Shown here piece by piece: positions 8,529 through 17,777 of a stretch of 64,000 nt of DNA; the first letter of the stretch is position 1; every line of letters begins with the position of its first letter. The position numbers and the translations under genes are program-made. The stretch comes from Pseudomonas cremoris. Lineage in GTDB: Bacteria > Pseudomonadota > Gammaproteobacteria > Pseudomonadales > Pseudomonadaceae. The notes below the pieces were generated by a model. It was not told where the DNA came from. It made no database searches and saw only the letters and a list, made by a program, of their open reading frames with translations. The stretch lies in the NCBI RefSeq assembly GCF_014230465.1, contig NZ_JAAXCY010000001.1:372001-436000 (forward strand). Reading direction: 5' to 3'.

Positions 8529-10307
8529 ATGAGCAAGACGGTTCGTATCGGCTGCGCCAGCGCCTTCTGGGGCGACACCTGCACCGCCGCCGCCCAATTG
8601 GTACACGGCGGCGCGTTGGACTACCTGGTGTTCGACTACCTGGCGGAAGTCACGATGTCGATCCTCGCTGGTGCGCGGATGAAAGATCCCCAGGCCGGCT
8701 ACGCCACGGATTTCGTCGAAGTGCTTACGCCCCTGCTGGCAGATATCCAGCGCCAGGGCATCCGCGTAATCAGCAACGCGGGTGGCATTAACCCACAAGC
8801 CTGTGCCGCGGCCCTGCAAGCGGCCTGCGACAAGGCTGCGATCCCGCTGAAAATCGCCGTGCTGCTGGGCGATGACCTGCAACCCCAGCTGAAAAAATTC
8901 CACGGCATCACCGACATGTTCAACGGCACACCGCTGCCGCCGATGTGTGTGTCCGCCAACGCCTACCTGGGCGCACCCGGTATCGTCCAAGCGCTTGGGC
9001 TGGGGGCCGATATCGTCATCACTGGCCGCGTGGTGGATAGCGCGGTGGTCAGCGCCGCGCTGGTGCACGCGTTCAACTGGTCGTGGCACGACTACGACCG
9101 CCTTGCCCACGCCGCACTGGCCGGGCATATCATCGAATGCGGCGCCCAGTGCACCGGCGGTAACTTCACCGATTGGCGCGACGTGCCGGACTACGAGCAC
9201 ATCGGCTTTCCCATCGTCGAAGTCAGCGCCGACGGGCAGTTCACCGTGAACAAGGTCGAGGGCAGCGGCGGGCTGATCAGTGAACTCAGCGTGGCCGAGC
9301 AGCTGCTGTATGAAATCGGCGACCCTCGTGCCTACCTGCTGCCGGACGTGATCTGCGATTTCAGCCAAGTCAAACTGCAGCAACAGGACAAACACAGTGT
9401 GCGCCTGCACGGGGCCAAGGGCCTGCCACCCACCGATCAGTACAAGGTGAGTGCTACGTACCCGGATGGCTTTCGCTGCACCGCCAGTTGCCTGATCGCC
9501 GGCATCGACGCTGTGGCCAAGGCCGAACGGGTCAGCCAGGCGATCATCAGCAAGACCGCCGAGCTGTTCAGCCAACGCGGCTGGGCGCCTTACACCGATG
9601 TGAATATCGAACTGCTCGGCAGCGAAGCCACTTACGGCGCCCACGCCAGGCGTCACGACTGCCGTGAAGTGGTGGTGAAATTGGCGGTGCGTCACCCGAG
9701 CAAACAGGCCTTGGTGTTGTTTGCCCGGGAGATCGCCCAGGCGGCGACAGGCATGGCACCGGGGCTCACCGGCATCGTCGGTGGACGGCCGACGGTGTAC
9801 CCGTTGATCCGCTTGTTTTCATTCCTGGTCGATAAGTCGTCGTGCACACCCGTGATCGAGTTCCAGGGTCAGCGCCACCTGTGCGACTTGCCCACCACCC
9901 AGACGCCAGTCACGCCCGCTGCATCACTTGACCCGCCCAAGCCCCAAGGCCTTGCCGACGCCAGCGTGCCCCTGGTCAAACTCGCCGTGGCGCGCTCCGG
10001 CGACAAAGGCAACCACAGCAATATCGGCGTGATCGCCCGGGCCCCCGAGTACCTGCCGTGGATCGCCGAAGCGTTGACCCCGGCCGTGATCGTCGACTGG
10101 ATGGGCCACGTTCTCGACCCGCTCCACGGTCGCGTCGAGCGCTGGTATTTGCCCGGCAGCCACAGCCTCAATTTCCTGCTGGAAAACGCCTTGGGCGGCG
10201 GCGGTATCGCCAGCTTGCGCATCGACCCGCAAGGCAAGGCGTTCGCCCAGCAGTTGCTGGAAATCCCCATTGCCGTGCCGCAACACATCGCAGACTTATT
10301 CCAATAA
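8529..10307 (+). CDS. atuA: Acyclic terpene utilization protein AtuA (DUF1446 family)
   Basis: A 592-residue cytoplasmic protein of the AtuA/DUF1446 family. Characteristic stretches are CASAFWGDT at the N-terminus, [40 protein letters not shown] and the C-terminal [17 protein letters not shown], which belongs to the fused AtuA C-terminal domain (from about residue 485). It is required for citronellol/geraniol growth in pseudomonads, but its exact reaction is unsettled. First gene of the atu operon, behind two AtuR operators. The ATG at 8529 follows GGAGAAGG at a 7-base spacing. Confidence 0.93.
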   Translation: MSKTVRIGCASAFWGDTCTAAAQLVHGGALDYLVFDYLAEVTMSILAGARMKDPQAGYATDFVEVLTPLLADIQRQGIRVISNAGGINPQACAAALQAACDKAAIPLKIAVLLGDDLQPQLKKFHGITDMFNGTPLPPMCVSANAYLGAPGIVQALGLGADIVITGRVVDSAVVSAALVHAFNWSWHDYDRLAHAALAGHIIECGAQCTGGNFTDWRDVPDYEHIGFPIVEVSADGQFTVNKVEGSGGLISELSVAEQLLYEIGDPRAYLLPDVICDFSQVKLQQQDKHSVRLHGAKGLPPTDQYKVSATYPDGFRCTASCLIAGIDAVAKAERVSQAIISKTAELFSQRGWAPYTDVNIELLGSEATYGAHARRHDCREVVVKLAVRHPSKQALVLFAREIAQAATGMAPGLTGIVGGRPTVYPLIRLFSFLVDKSSCTPVIEFQGQRHLCDLPTTQTPVTPAASLDPPKPQGLADASVPLVKLAVARSGDKGNHSNIGVIARAPEYLPWIAEALTPAVIVDWMGHVLDPLHGRVERWYLPGSHSLNFLLENALGGGGIASLRIDPQGKAFAQQLLEIPIAVPQHIADLFQ

Positions 10308-10320
10308 AAGGAGCGTTGCC

Positions 10321-11193
10321 GTGCCCTTCGACTCGATATTCAAAGCCGACCTGTTCCAAGGGACCACCGTGATTATCACCGGCGGCGGCAGTGGCATTGG
10401 CCGCTGCACCGCGCATGAACTGGCGGCGTTGGGTGCACAGGTGATTCTGGTAGGACGCAAGCCGGAAAAGCTGCAAAAGGTCGCGGCAGAGATCGCCGAG
10501 GACGGGGGCAGCGCCTATTGGCAAGCCTGCGACATTCGCGATGAAGAGGCGGTGAAGGCCCTGGTCAGCCAGATGCTCAAGGACCATGGACCGATACACG
10601 GCCTGGTCAACAACGCTGGCGGCCAATACCCGTCGCCACTGGCCGCGATCAACCAAAAAGGCTTCGAAACCGTACTGCGCACCAATCTGGTGGGCGGTTT
10701 CCTGATGGCGCGGGAAGTGTTCAATCAATCCATGAGCAAGCACGGTGGCGCCATCGTCAATATGCTTGCCGACATGTGGGGCGGGATGCCCGGCATGGGT
10801 CACTCGGGCGCTGCGCGTTCGGGCATGGACAACTTCACCAAGACCGCCGCGTTTGAATGGGGATACGCCGGGGTGCGCGTCAACGCCGTGGCACCGGGCT
10901 GGATTGCCTCCAGCGGCATGGACACTTACGAAGGCGCCTTCAAGGCGGTAATCCCGACCTTGCGTGAACATGTACCACTCAAACGCATCGGCACCGAATC
11001 GGAAGTCAGCGCCGCCATCGTCTTCTTGCTCAGCCCCGCCGCAGCCTTTATCAGCGGCAGCACCCTGCGCATCGACGGCGCCGCCAGCCTGGGCAGCCGC
11101 GCCTGGCCGCTGCACAAGGCGCAACCGCCAAGCGAGTCGTTCAACGGCTTCCACCGAGCGTATATGCCGGATGTACTCAAGGGGGAGAACTAA
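10321..11193 (+). CDS. atuB: SDR oxidoreductase AtuB
   Basis: A 290-residue short-chain dehydrogenase/reductase-fold protein. The nucleotide site is TGGGSGIG (20-27), with NNAG at 97-100. The catalytic Tyr-x-x-x-Lys is not present: the aligned segment reads HSGAARSG, with Ser162 and Arg166 in the Tyr and Lys positions. The same HSGAAR segment is found in peroxisomal trans-2-enoyl-CoA reductases, so a reductase acting on an enoyl-CoA thioester is more likely than an alcohol dehydrogenase. The start is GTG 10321 behind AAAAGGAG, 13 bp after atuA; an upstream ATG at 10270 lies inside atuA and lacks a ribosome site. Confidence 0.88.
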   Translation: MPFDSIFKADLFQGTTVIITGGGSGIGRCTAHELAALGAQVILVGRKPEKLQKVAAEIAEDGGSAYWQACDIRDEEAVKALVSQMLKDHGPIHGLVNNAGGQYPSPLAAINQKGFETVLRTNLVGGFLMAREVFNQSMSKHGGAIVNMLADMWGGMPGMGHSGAARSGMDNFTKTAAFEWGYAGVRVNAVAPGWIASSGMDTYEGAFKAVIPTLREHVPLKRIGTESEVSAAIVFLLSPAAAFISGSTLRIDGAASLGSRAWPLHKAQPPSESFNGFHRAYMPDVLKGEN

Positions 11194-11196
11194 GCC

Positions 11197-12813
11197 ATGC
11201 CGGTGATTGAATCCCTGATCGACGCTCACAGCGCCCAGTTCGCACACAACCGCGACGCCATGCTGGTAGGCATCCAGCACCTGCGTCAGTTGGAGCACAA
11301 CCTGCTCAGCAAGGCGCAGGAGGCCAAGCCCAAGTTCGACAAGCGCGGCCAACTGCTGCCGCGCGAGCGCCTCAACCTGCTGCTGGACCCCGGCGCACCG
11401 TTCCTGGAACTCGCCGGCCTGGCTGGCTACAAACTCCACGATGACAAAGACGGCAGCGCCGCCGGCGGTGGGTTGATTGCCGGAATCGGCTACGTCAGCG
11501 GTGTGCGCATGCTGGTGGTGGCCAACAACAGTGCGATCAAGGGCGGCACGATTTCCCCCTCCGGCCTGAAAAAATCCCTGCGCCTGCAACAGATCGCCAT
11601 GGAGAACAAACTGCCGGTGGTGACCCTGGCCGAAAGCGGCGGCGCCAACCTCAATTACGCCGCTGATATTTTTGTCGAAGGCGCGCGCAGCTTTGCCAAC
11701 CAGGCGCGTATGTCAGCCATGGGCTTGCCGCAGATCACTGTGGTGCACGGCTCGGCCACGGCGGGCGGCGCGTATCAACCAGGGTTGTCGGACTACGTGG
11801 TGGTGGTGCGCGGCAAGGCCAAGCTGTTTCTCGCCGGGCCGCCGTTGTTGAAAGCCGCCACCGGCGAAGTGGCCAGCGATGAAGAACTGGGCGGCGCCGA
11901 GATGCATGCGCAAACCGCCGGAACCGCCGAATACCTGGCGGAAAACGATGCCGATGGCGTGCGCATCGCACGCGAGATTGTCAGCGCGTTGCCTTGGAAT
12001 GATCGGCTGCAGGTGGAGCCCAAAAAAGCTTACGCAGAGCCGTTGTACCCCATCGAGGACCTGCTGGGCCTGATCCCCGACGACCCGAAAAAGCCCTATG
12101 ACGTGCGCGAAATTCTCGCGCGCCTGGCCGACGCGTCGAATTTCCTCGACTTCAAGGCCGAGTTCGATGCCCACACCGTCTGCGGCCACCTGCACATCCA
12201 GGGCCGCGCCGTCGGCGTGATCGGCAACAACGGTCCCATCACGCCCAAGGGCGCCAGCAAGGCCGCGCAATTTATCCAGCTGTGCGACCAGAGCCGCACG
12301 CCGCTGCTGTTTTTGCACAACACCACCGGTTTTATGGTGGGCACCGAGTCGGAGCAACAAGGGGTGATCAAGCACGGCGCGAAGATGATCCAGGCAGTGG
12401 CCAATGCACGGGTGCCTAAACTGACGGTGGTGGTGGGCGGCTCCTACGGCGCGGGCAATTATGCGATGTGCGGCCGTGGCCTGGACCCGCGTTTTATCTT
12501 CGCCTGGCCCAACAGCCGCACGGCGGTAATGGGCGGCGCACAGGCGGGAAAAGTGCTGCGCATCGTTACCGAGGCCAAGCAATTGAAGGACGGTCTGGTG
12601 CCTGACCCGAAGGTGCTGGACATGCTGGAGCAGGTCACTGCACAGAAGCTCGACAGCCAGTCCACCGCCCTGTACGGCAGTGCAAACCTGTGGGACGACG
12701 GGCTGATTGATCCACGGGATACCCGCACGTTGCTGGGGTTTGTGCTGGATATCTGCCACGAGGCCGAGGTGCGGCAGCTGCAACCCATCAGCTTTGGTGT
12801 GGCGCGTTTCTAA
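11197..12813 (+). CDS. atuC: Geranyl-CoA carboxylase carboxyltransferase (beta) subunit AtuC
   Basis: A 538-residue acyl-CoA carboxylase beta subunit with the two crotonase-like halves. The acyl-CoA half shows LIAGIGYVSGVRMLVVANNS, LAESGGANL and GSATAGGAYQPGLSDY; the biotin half shows GVIGNNGPI, FLHNTTGFMVG and GGSYGAGNYAMCGRGLDPRFI. With AtuF it carboxylates cis-geranyl-CoA (and possibly methylcrotonyl-CoA-like substrates). Three bases separate it from atuB; GGGGGAG precedes the ATG. Confidence 0.93.
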   Translation: MPVIESLIDAHSAQFAHNRDAMLVGIQHLRQLEHNLLSKAQEAKPKFDKRGQLLPRERLNLLLDPGAPFLELAGLAGYKLHDDKDGSAAGGGLIAGIGYVSGVRMLVVANNSAIKGGTISPSGLKKSLRLQQIAMENKLPVVTLAESGGANLNYAADIFVEGARSFANQARMSAMGLPQITVVHGSATAGGAYQPGLSDYVVVVRGKAKLFLAGPPLLKAATGEVASDEELGGAEMHAQTAGTAEYLAENDADGVRIAREIVSALPWNDRLQVEPKKAYAEPLYPIEDLLGLIPDDPKKPYDVREILARLADASNFLDFKAEFDAHTVCGHLHIQGRAVGVIGNNGPITPKGASKAAQFIQLCDQSRTPLLFLHNTTGFMVGTESEQQGVIKHGAKMIQAVANARVPKLTVVVGGSYGAGNYAMCGRGLDPRFIFAWPNSRTAVMGGAQAGKVLRIVTEAKQLKDGLVPDPKVLDMLEQVTAQKLDSQSTALYGSANLWDDGLIDPRDTRTLLGFVLDICHEAEVRQLQPISFGVARF

Positions 12814-12829
12814 CCGGAGAATAAGAACA

Positions 12830-13987
12830 ATGATCTTTACCCAGGAACACCAGGAACTGCGCCGCACCGTCCGCGCCTTTGTCGACCGCGAGATCAACCC
12901 TCACGTCGACGAATGGGAAAAAGCCGGGCGCTTTCCCATCCACGCCATTTTCCGCAAGGCCGGCGACCTCGGCCTGCTGGGCATCTCCAAGCCGGAGAAA
13001 TTCGGCGGCATGGGCCTGGACTACAGCTACTCCATCGTCGCCGCCGAAGAGTTCGGCACCATTCGCTGTGGTGGCATCCCCATGTCCATCGGCGTGCAGA
13101 CCGACATGTGCACCCCCGCCCTCGCCCGCTTTGGCAGCGATGAACTGCGCAACGAGTTCCTGCGCCCGGCCATCAGCGGCGAGCAGGTCGGTTGCATCGG
13201 CGTCTCGGAAACGGGCGCCGGCTCGGACGTGGCGGGGCTCAAGACGCATGCGCGCAAGGACGGCGACGACTACGTGATCAACGGCAGCAAGATGTGGATC
13301 ACCAACTCCCCCAGCGCCGACTTCATTTGCCTGCTGGCCAACACATCCGATGACAAGCCACATATCAACAAGTCGCTGATCATGGTGCCGATGAACACCC
13401 CCGGCATCAGCGTCAGCCCGCCCCTGGAAAAACTCGGCATGCACAGCTCCGAGACCGCCCAGGTGTTTTTCGACAACGTGCGCATCCCCCAGCGCAACCG
13501 CATCGGCCACGAAGGCGCGGGCTTCATGATGCAGATGCTGCAGTTCCAGGAAGAACGCCTGTTTGGCGCGGCCAATATGATCAAGGGCCTGGAACACTGC
13601 GTCGACAGCACCATCGAGTACTGCAAGGAGCGCCAGACCTTCGGCAAAGCGCTGATCGACAACCAGGTGATTCACTTTCGCCTGGCCGAACTGTCCACCG
13701 AAATCGAATGCCTGCGCGCACTGGTCTACCAGGCCACCGAGCAATACATCAAGGGCCAGGACGTGACCCGCCTGGCGTCGATGGCCAAGCTGAAAGCTGG
13801 GCGCCTGGGCCGCGAAGTCAGCGACAGTTGCCTGCAATATTGGGGCGGCATGGGCTTTATGTGGGACAACCCGGTGGCGCGGGCGTATCGCGATGTGCGG
13901 CTGGTGTCGATTGGCGGCGGCGCCGACGAAATCATGCTGGGCATCATCTGCAAACTGATGGGCACTCTGCCTGGGAAAAAGCCATGA
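12830..13987 (+). CDS. atuD: Citronellyl-CoA dehydrogenase AtuD
   Basis: A 385-residue FAD acyl-CoA dehydrogenase. The FAD and substrate signatures are seen in IGVSETGAGSDVAGLKTHARK, MWITNSPSADF, ERLFGAANMIKGLEH and CLQYWGGMGFMWDNPVAR. It introduces the double bond that turns citronellyl-CoA into geranyl-CoA. The ATG at 12830 has GGAGA nine bases upstream; the frame is open further up into atuC but without a start signal. Its stop overlaps the atuE start (ATGA). Confidence 0.92.
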   Translation: MIFTQEHQELRRTVRAFVDREINPHVDEWEKAGRFPIHAIFRKAGDLGLLGISKPEKFGGMGLDYSYSIVAAEEFGTIRCGGIPMSIGVQTDMCTPALARFGSDELRNEFLRPAISGEQVGCIGVSETGAGSDVAGLKTHARKDGDDYVINGSKMWITNSPSADFICLLANTSDDKPHINKSLIMVPMNTPGISVSPPLEKLGMHSSETAQVFFDNVRIPQRNRIGHEGAGFMMQMLQFQEERLFGAANMIKGLEHCVDSTIEYCKERQTFGKALIDNQVIHFRLAELSTEIECLRALVYQATEQYIKGQDVTRLASMAKLKAGRLGREVSDSCLQYWGGMGFMWDNPVARAYRDVRLVSIGGGADEIMLGIICKLMGTLPGKKP

Positions 13988-14745
13988 ACACCCTGCTGCT
14001 GGAACCGCATAACGGCGTGCTGCACATCACCCTCAACCGCCCCGAATGCCGCAATGCCATGAGCCTGGAAATGGTCAACGAACTGCGCGCGGTGTTGGCG
14101 CAATTGGACAGCCAGACGCGGGCCGTGGTGATCAGCGGGGCCGGTGGGCACTTCTGCGCCGGAGCGGACGTGAAGGACCTGGTCACTGCGGGTAACCAAC
14201 TGCAGGCGCTGAACCGCGCGTTCGGCACCTTGTTGCAAGCAGTGGAGGCCGTGCCGCAAGTGGTGATCGTGGTGCTGCAAGGCGCGGTACTGGGCGGTGG
14301 ATTTGGTTTGGCGTGTGTCAGTGATATTGCGATTGCAGACCACCAGGCCCAGTTCGGTTTGCCGGAGACAGGCCTGGGCTTGTTGCCGGCGCAGATTGCG
14401 CCATTTGTGGTCAAGCGTATCGGGTTGACCCAGGCCCGCAGGCTTGCGCTGACGGCCGCGCGGTTTGATGGGTTAGAGGCTGAGCGCTTGGGTGTCGTGC
14501 ACTTTACCGAGCGTGATGCGCAGGCGTTGGCCGAGCGATTGGATGAGGTGTTGGGGCACGTGTTGCGCTGTGCGCCGGGGGCGAATGGGCGGACTAAAGC
14601 GCTGTTGCTGGCGAGTGTGGATGAACCGCTGGAGGCGGTGCTGGATCGGGGGGCGCAGTGGTTTGCTGAGGCCGTGAGGGGGGAGGAAGGGATTGAGGGG
14701 ACACAGGCGTTTGTGCAGAAGCGTAAGCCAAGGTGGTGCAAATGA
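13984..14745 (+). CDS. atuE: Isohexenylglutaconyl-CoA hydratase AtuE
   Basis: A 253-residue crotonase-superfamily hydratase. HITLNRPECRNAMSLEM, GAGGHFCAGADVKDL and the oxyanion-hole segment QGAVLGGGFGLACVSDIAIA are diagnostic. It hydrates the glutaconyl-CoA product of AtuCF. Translationally coupled to atuD through ATGA. The last third is less GC-rich in wobble positions and rich in GGGG runs, unlike the upstream genes, but the frame stays intact. Confidence 0.92.
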   Translation: MNTLLLEPHNGVLHITLNRPECRNAMSLEMVNELRAVLAQLDSQTRAVVISGAGGHFCAGADVKDLVTAGNQLQALNRAFGTLLQAVEAVPQVVIVVLQGAVLGGGFGLACVSDIAIADHQAQFGLPETGLGLLPAQIAPFVVKRIGLTQARRLALTAARFDGLEAERLGVVHFTERDAQALAERLDEVLGHVLRCAPGANGRTKALLLASVDEPLEAVLDRGAQWFAEAVRGEEGIEGTQAFVQKRKPRWCK

Positions 14746-14748
14746 CGC

Positions 14749-14840
14749 CTTCGCGAGCAAGCCCGCTCCCACATTTGAATGTATTCACAAATAGAAAGGT
14801 GTGAACCCAACCCAATGTGGGAGCGGGCTTGCTCGCGAAG
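14749..14840. repeat. REPIN (inverted REP pair) inside the atu operon
   Basis: Two 27-base REP units in inverted orientation: CTTCGCGAGCAAGC at 14749-14775 and its mirror copy ending GCTTGCTCGCGAAG at 14814-14840, separated by 38 bases. The arms pair perfectly. The element fills most of the 134-bp gap between atuE and atuF. Confidence 0.9.
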
Positions 14841-14879
14841 AGGCCCTAACAAACACCTCATCACCCAAGGGATAACCCA

Positions 14880-16763
14880 ATGCCCGCATTCAGCAAAATC
14901 CTCATCGCCAACCGCGGAGAAATCGCCTGCCGCATCCAGCGCACCGCCCAGGCCTTGGGCTACCGCACCGTGGCGGTCTACAGTGACGCCGACGCCCAGG
15001 CCCTGCACGTGCAAATGGCCGACGAAGCCGTGCCTATCGGCCCCGCGCCCGTACAGCAGTCCTACCTGAACATCCAAGCCATCATCCACGCCGCGCAGGT
15101 CACCGGCGCCGACGCCATCCACCCTGGCTACGGTTTCCTCTCCGAAAACCCCGACTTCGCCCGCGCCTGCCTGGCGGCGGGCCTGACCTTCATCGGCCCC
15201 AGCGTTGCAGCCATCGAACTGATGGGCAGCAAGCGCCTGTCCAAGCTCGCCATGCTCGACGCGGGCGTGCCGTGCATCGCCGGCTACCAAGGCAGCGCCC
15301 AGGACGACACCACGCTGCAACGCGAAGCCGAACGCATCGGCTACCCACTGATGATCAAAGCCAGTGCGGGCGGCGGTGGCCGGGGCATGCGCCTGGTGCA
15401 CACAAGCGATGCGCTCCTGGACAACCTGCACACCGCGCGCTCCGAAGCCAGAAACGCCTTCGGCAGTGACGAACTGATCCTCGAACAGGCGTTGATCGAC
15501 CCGCGTCACGTCGAAATCCAGCTGTTCGGCGACAGCCACGGCCACCTCATCTACCTCGGCGAACGCGATTGCTCGGTCCAACGTCGCCATCAAAAAGTCA
15601 TCGAGGAAGCGCCCTGCCCGGTGATGACTCCCGCGCTACGCCACGCCATGGGCGAGGCGGCGCTCAAGGCCGGGCGTGCGGTGAATTATGTCGGCGCCGG
15701 CACGGTGGAGTTCCTGCTCGACCGTAACGGCCAGTTCTACTTCCTGGAAATGAACACCCGCCTGCAAGTCGAGCACCCAGTCACTGAACTGATCAACGGC
15801 CTCGACCTGGTGGACTGGCAGTTGCAGATCGCCGCCGGCCAGCCGCTACCGTTGACCCAACAGGAAGTGACGCTGACCGGCCACGCCATGGAAGTGCGCC
15901 TGTACGCCGAAGACCCGGCCCAGGGCTTTCTGCCGCAAACCGGCGACGTGTTGCGCTGGCAACCGGCAGCCGGTGTGCGCACCGATCACGGGGTTGTCGA
16001 AGGCCAGCGCATCAGCCCGTTCTACGATCCGATGCTGGGCAAGGTCATCGCCCACGGCGCCACTCGCGAAGAGGCGCGGCGCAAACTGCTGCGGGCCGTG
16101 GAGGACACGTTGCTGCTGGGCGTCGCCACCAACCAGCAACTGCTGGCAAACCTGCTCAAGCACCCGGGCTTTATCGCTGGCGATTTCGGCACTGGGTTTA
16201 TCGCCGAGCACTTCAACGAGGTCTCGCGCCCGGAGGCGTCAAAAGAGCAACTGGCCCTGGCCGCCGCGCTGTTTTATCAGCACAGCGCCGGCCAACACCC
16301 CCAAGCCCTGGCGGGGTGGCGCAACAACGCCAGTGTCCCCGTAACCTACCGCCTTGAGGCCAACGACAACCTCCACACCGTCAGCGTTGACCCGCTGCCA
16401 ATCACCCTCGACGGTCGCTACGCGGTCGTGGTGCTCAATGGCATCCGCCGTCGTATCGCCTATCACCTCGACGGCAACCAATTGTGGCTACCGGGCCTGA
16501 CCGTGATCAATCGCACCCAGCAGGTCGCCAACCGCCAGGCCGACGCCCAAAACGGTACGGTCAAGGCACCGATGGACGGTGCCATCGTCGATGTACGGGT
16601 CAACGCCGGTGACCGCGTGAGCAAAGGCCAACTGCTGCTGGTGCTGGAGGCGATGAAAATGGAGCATCCGCTGACCGCCGGCATCGACGGGGTGATCAAG
16701 GGCGTGCAGGTGATGACGGGCGATCAGGTGCGCAATCGCCAGGTTCTGCTGGAGATCGAATAA
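14880..16763 (+). CDS. atuF: Geranyl-CoA carboxylase biotin-containing (alpha) subunit AtuF
   Basis: A 627-residue biotin carboxylase with fused biotin carrier domain. The N-terminal carboxylase part shows ILIANRGEIACRI, the ATP-grasp loop KASAGGGGRGMR near 160, LGERDCSVQRRHQKVIEEAP and FLEMNTRLQVEHPVTE. The C-terminal carrier carries EAMKMEH with the biotin lysine at residue 593. It pairs with AtuC. The gene is separated from atuE by a REPIN. In P. aeruginosa atuG and atuH follow; here an exonuclease gene follows instead. Confidence 0.93.
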   Translation: MPAFSKILIANRGEIACRIQRTAQALGYRTVAVYSDADAQALHVQMADEAVPIGPAPVQQSYLNIQAIIHAAQVTGADAIHPGYGFLSENPDFARACLAAGLTFIGPSVAAIELMGSKRLSKLAMLDAGVPCIAGYQGSAQDDTTLQREAERIGYPLMIKASAGGGGRGMRLVHTSDALLDNLHTARSEARNAFGSDELILEQALIDPRHVEIQLFGDSHGHLIYLGERDCSVQRRHQKVIEEAPCPVMTPALRHAMGEAALKAGRAVNYVGAGTVEFLLDRNGQFYFLEMNTRLQVEHPVTELINGLDLVDWQLQIAAGQPLPLTQQEVTLTGHAMEVRLYAEDPAQGFLPQTGDVLRWQPAAGVRTDHGVVEGQRISPFYDPMLGKVIAHGATREEARRKLLRAVEDTLLLGVATNQQLLANLLKHPGFIAGDFGTGFIAEHFNEVSRPEASKEQLALAAALFYQHSAGQHPQALAGWRNNASVPVTYRLEANDNLHTVSVDPLPITLDGRYAVVVLNGIRRRIAYHLDGNQLWLPGLTVINRTQQVANRQADAQNGTVKAPMDGAIVDVRVNAGDRVSKGQLLLVLEAMKMEHPLTAGIDGVIKGVQVMTGDQVRNRQVLLEIE

Positions 16764-16837
16764 CGCCCTAGGCGGAACTACACGGCCGGGCTACGCTCTA
16801 TCCCCATCAGGAAAGGACGAGTACGGGAACCTGCACC

Positions 16838-17380
16838 ATGCCTCATTGGCTGATTATTGACCTTGAAGCCACCACGGATGACGGCGGCTGGCCCGTGACA
16901 GAGATGGAAGTCATCGAGATCGGCGCGAGCCTGGTGAACCGCCAGGGTCGCGAGCTGGATCACTTCCAGCGCTTTGTGCGGCCGCTGCGCCGCCCATTGT
17001 TGACGCCTTTCTGCCGCCAACTGACCCACATCACCCAAGCCAACATCGACAGCGCCGCTGCGATCACCGAGGTGTGGCCGCTGTTCGAGCGCTGGCTGGG
17101 CCAGCATCAAACCCGCCTGGAAGGCTGGGCCAGCTGGGGCGATTACGATCGCAGGCAGTTGGAACTGGAGTGGCAACGCCATGGCCTGGCCAGCGCGCTG
17201 GCCGACACGCCGCATGTGAACCTCAAGCAACGCTTCGCCAAGGCGCGGCGCCTGGACAAGCCCTTGGGGCTTAATGGCGCACTGCAATTGGCGGGTATGC
17301 AGTTCAACGGCCAGCAACATCGGGCGCTGGAGGATGCGCGCAATACCGCGCGCCTGTTGCCGTTGATTTTGCCGGTCTAG
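16838..17380 (+). CDS. DEDDh 3'-5' exonuclease (DnaQ/Eri1-like)
   Basis: A 180-residue exonuclease-fold protein. Exo I is IIDLEATT (Asp8, Glu10), Exo II lies in the HITQANIDSA to SWGDYDRRQLE region, and Exo III is HRALEDARNTARL with the expected His and Asp. Length and motif spacing suit stand-alone RNase T/KapD/Eri1-type nucleases acting on 3' ends of RNA or DNA. Substrate cannot be told. No operon partner is evident. Confidence 0.85.
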   Translation: MPHWLIIDLEATTDDGGWPVTEMEVIEIGASLVNRQGRELDHFQRFVRPLRRPLLTPFCRQLTHITQANIDSAAAITEVWPLFERWLGQHQTRLEGWASWGDYDRRQLELEWQRHGLASALADTPHVNLKQRFAKARRLDKPLGLNGALQLAGMQFNGQQHRALEDARNTARLLPLILPV

Positions 17381-17443
17381 GCAGCTCCCCTGCCCTTGGG
17401 CATACTGGCCGACCTTTCCAGACCCTTTTCCGAGGATTCACCC

Positions 17444-17728
17444 ATGTTTAAAGTCAACGAGTACTTCGACGGCACCGTCAAGTCGATCGCTTTCGGCACC
17501 GCAGAAGGTCCGGCGACCATCGGCGTCATGGCCCCGGGTGAATACGAGTTCGGCACCGCCCAGCGTGAAATCATGCACGTGGTGTCCGGCGCCCTGACCG
17601 TCAAGCTGCCAGAGGCCAGCGAGTGGGAAACCTTCGCCGCCGGCAGCCAGTTCAACGTACCGGCCAACAGCAAGTTCCAGTTGAAGGTCGCCGTGGACAC
17701 CGCTTACCTGTGCGAATACCGCGGCTAA
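17444..17728 (+). CDS. ppnP: Pyrimidine/purine nucleoside phosphorylase PpnP (DUF1255)
   Basis: A 94-residue single-domain cupin (YaiE/PpnP family). [30 protein letters not shown] and [12 protein letters not shown] are the family hallmarks. PpnP phosphorolyses several nucleosides to free base and ribose-1-phosphate in E. coli. The ATG at 17444 follows CGAGGA; the frame is open to 17396 but that part has no family similarity. It is closed by a strong terminator. Confidence 0.92.
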   Translation: MFKVNEYFDGTVKSIAFGTAEGPATIGVMAPGEYEFGTAQREIMHVVSGALTVKLPEASEWETFAAGSQFNVPANSKFQLKVAVDTAYLCEYRG

Positions 17729-17741
17729 GGGTTAGCCGCTC

Positions 17742-17777
17742 AAAAAAAGGCCCGTCTCGCAGGAGACGGGCCTTTTT
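17742..17777. terminator. Bidirectional rho-independent terminator
   Basis: Perfect 10-bp stem GGCCCGTCTC/GAGACGGGCC with a GCAG loop, preceded by seven A and followed by five T, so it works for ppnP (+) and for the MOSC gene (-), whose stop codon overlaps its edge. Confidence 0.93.
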
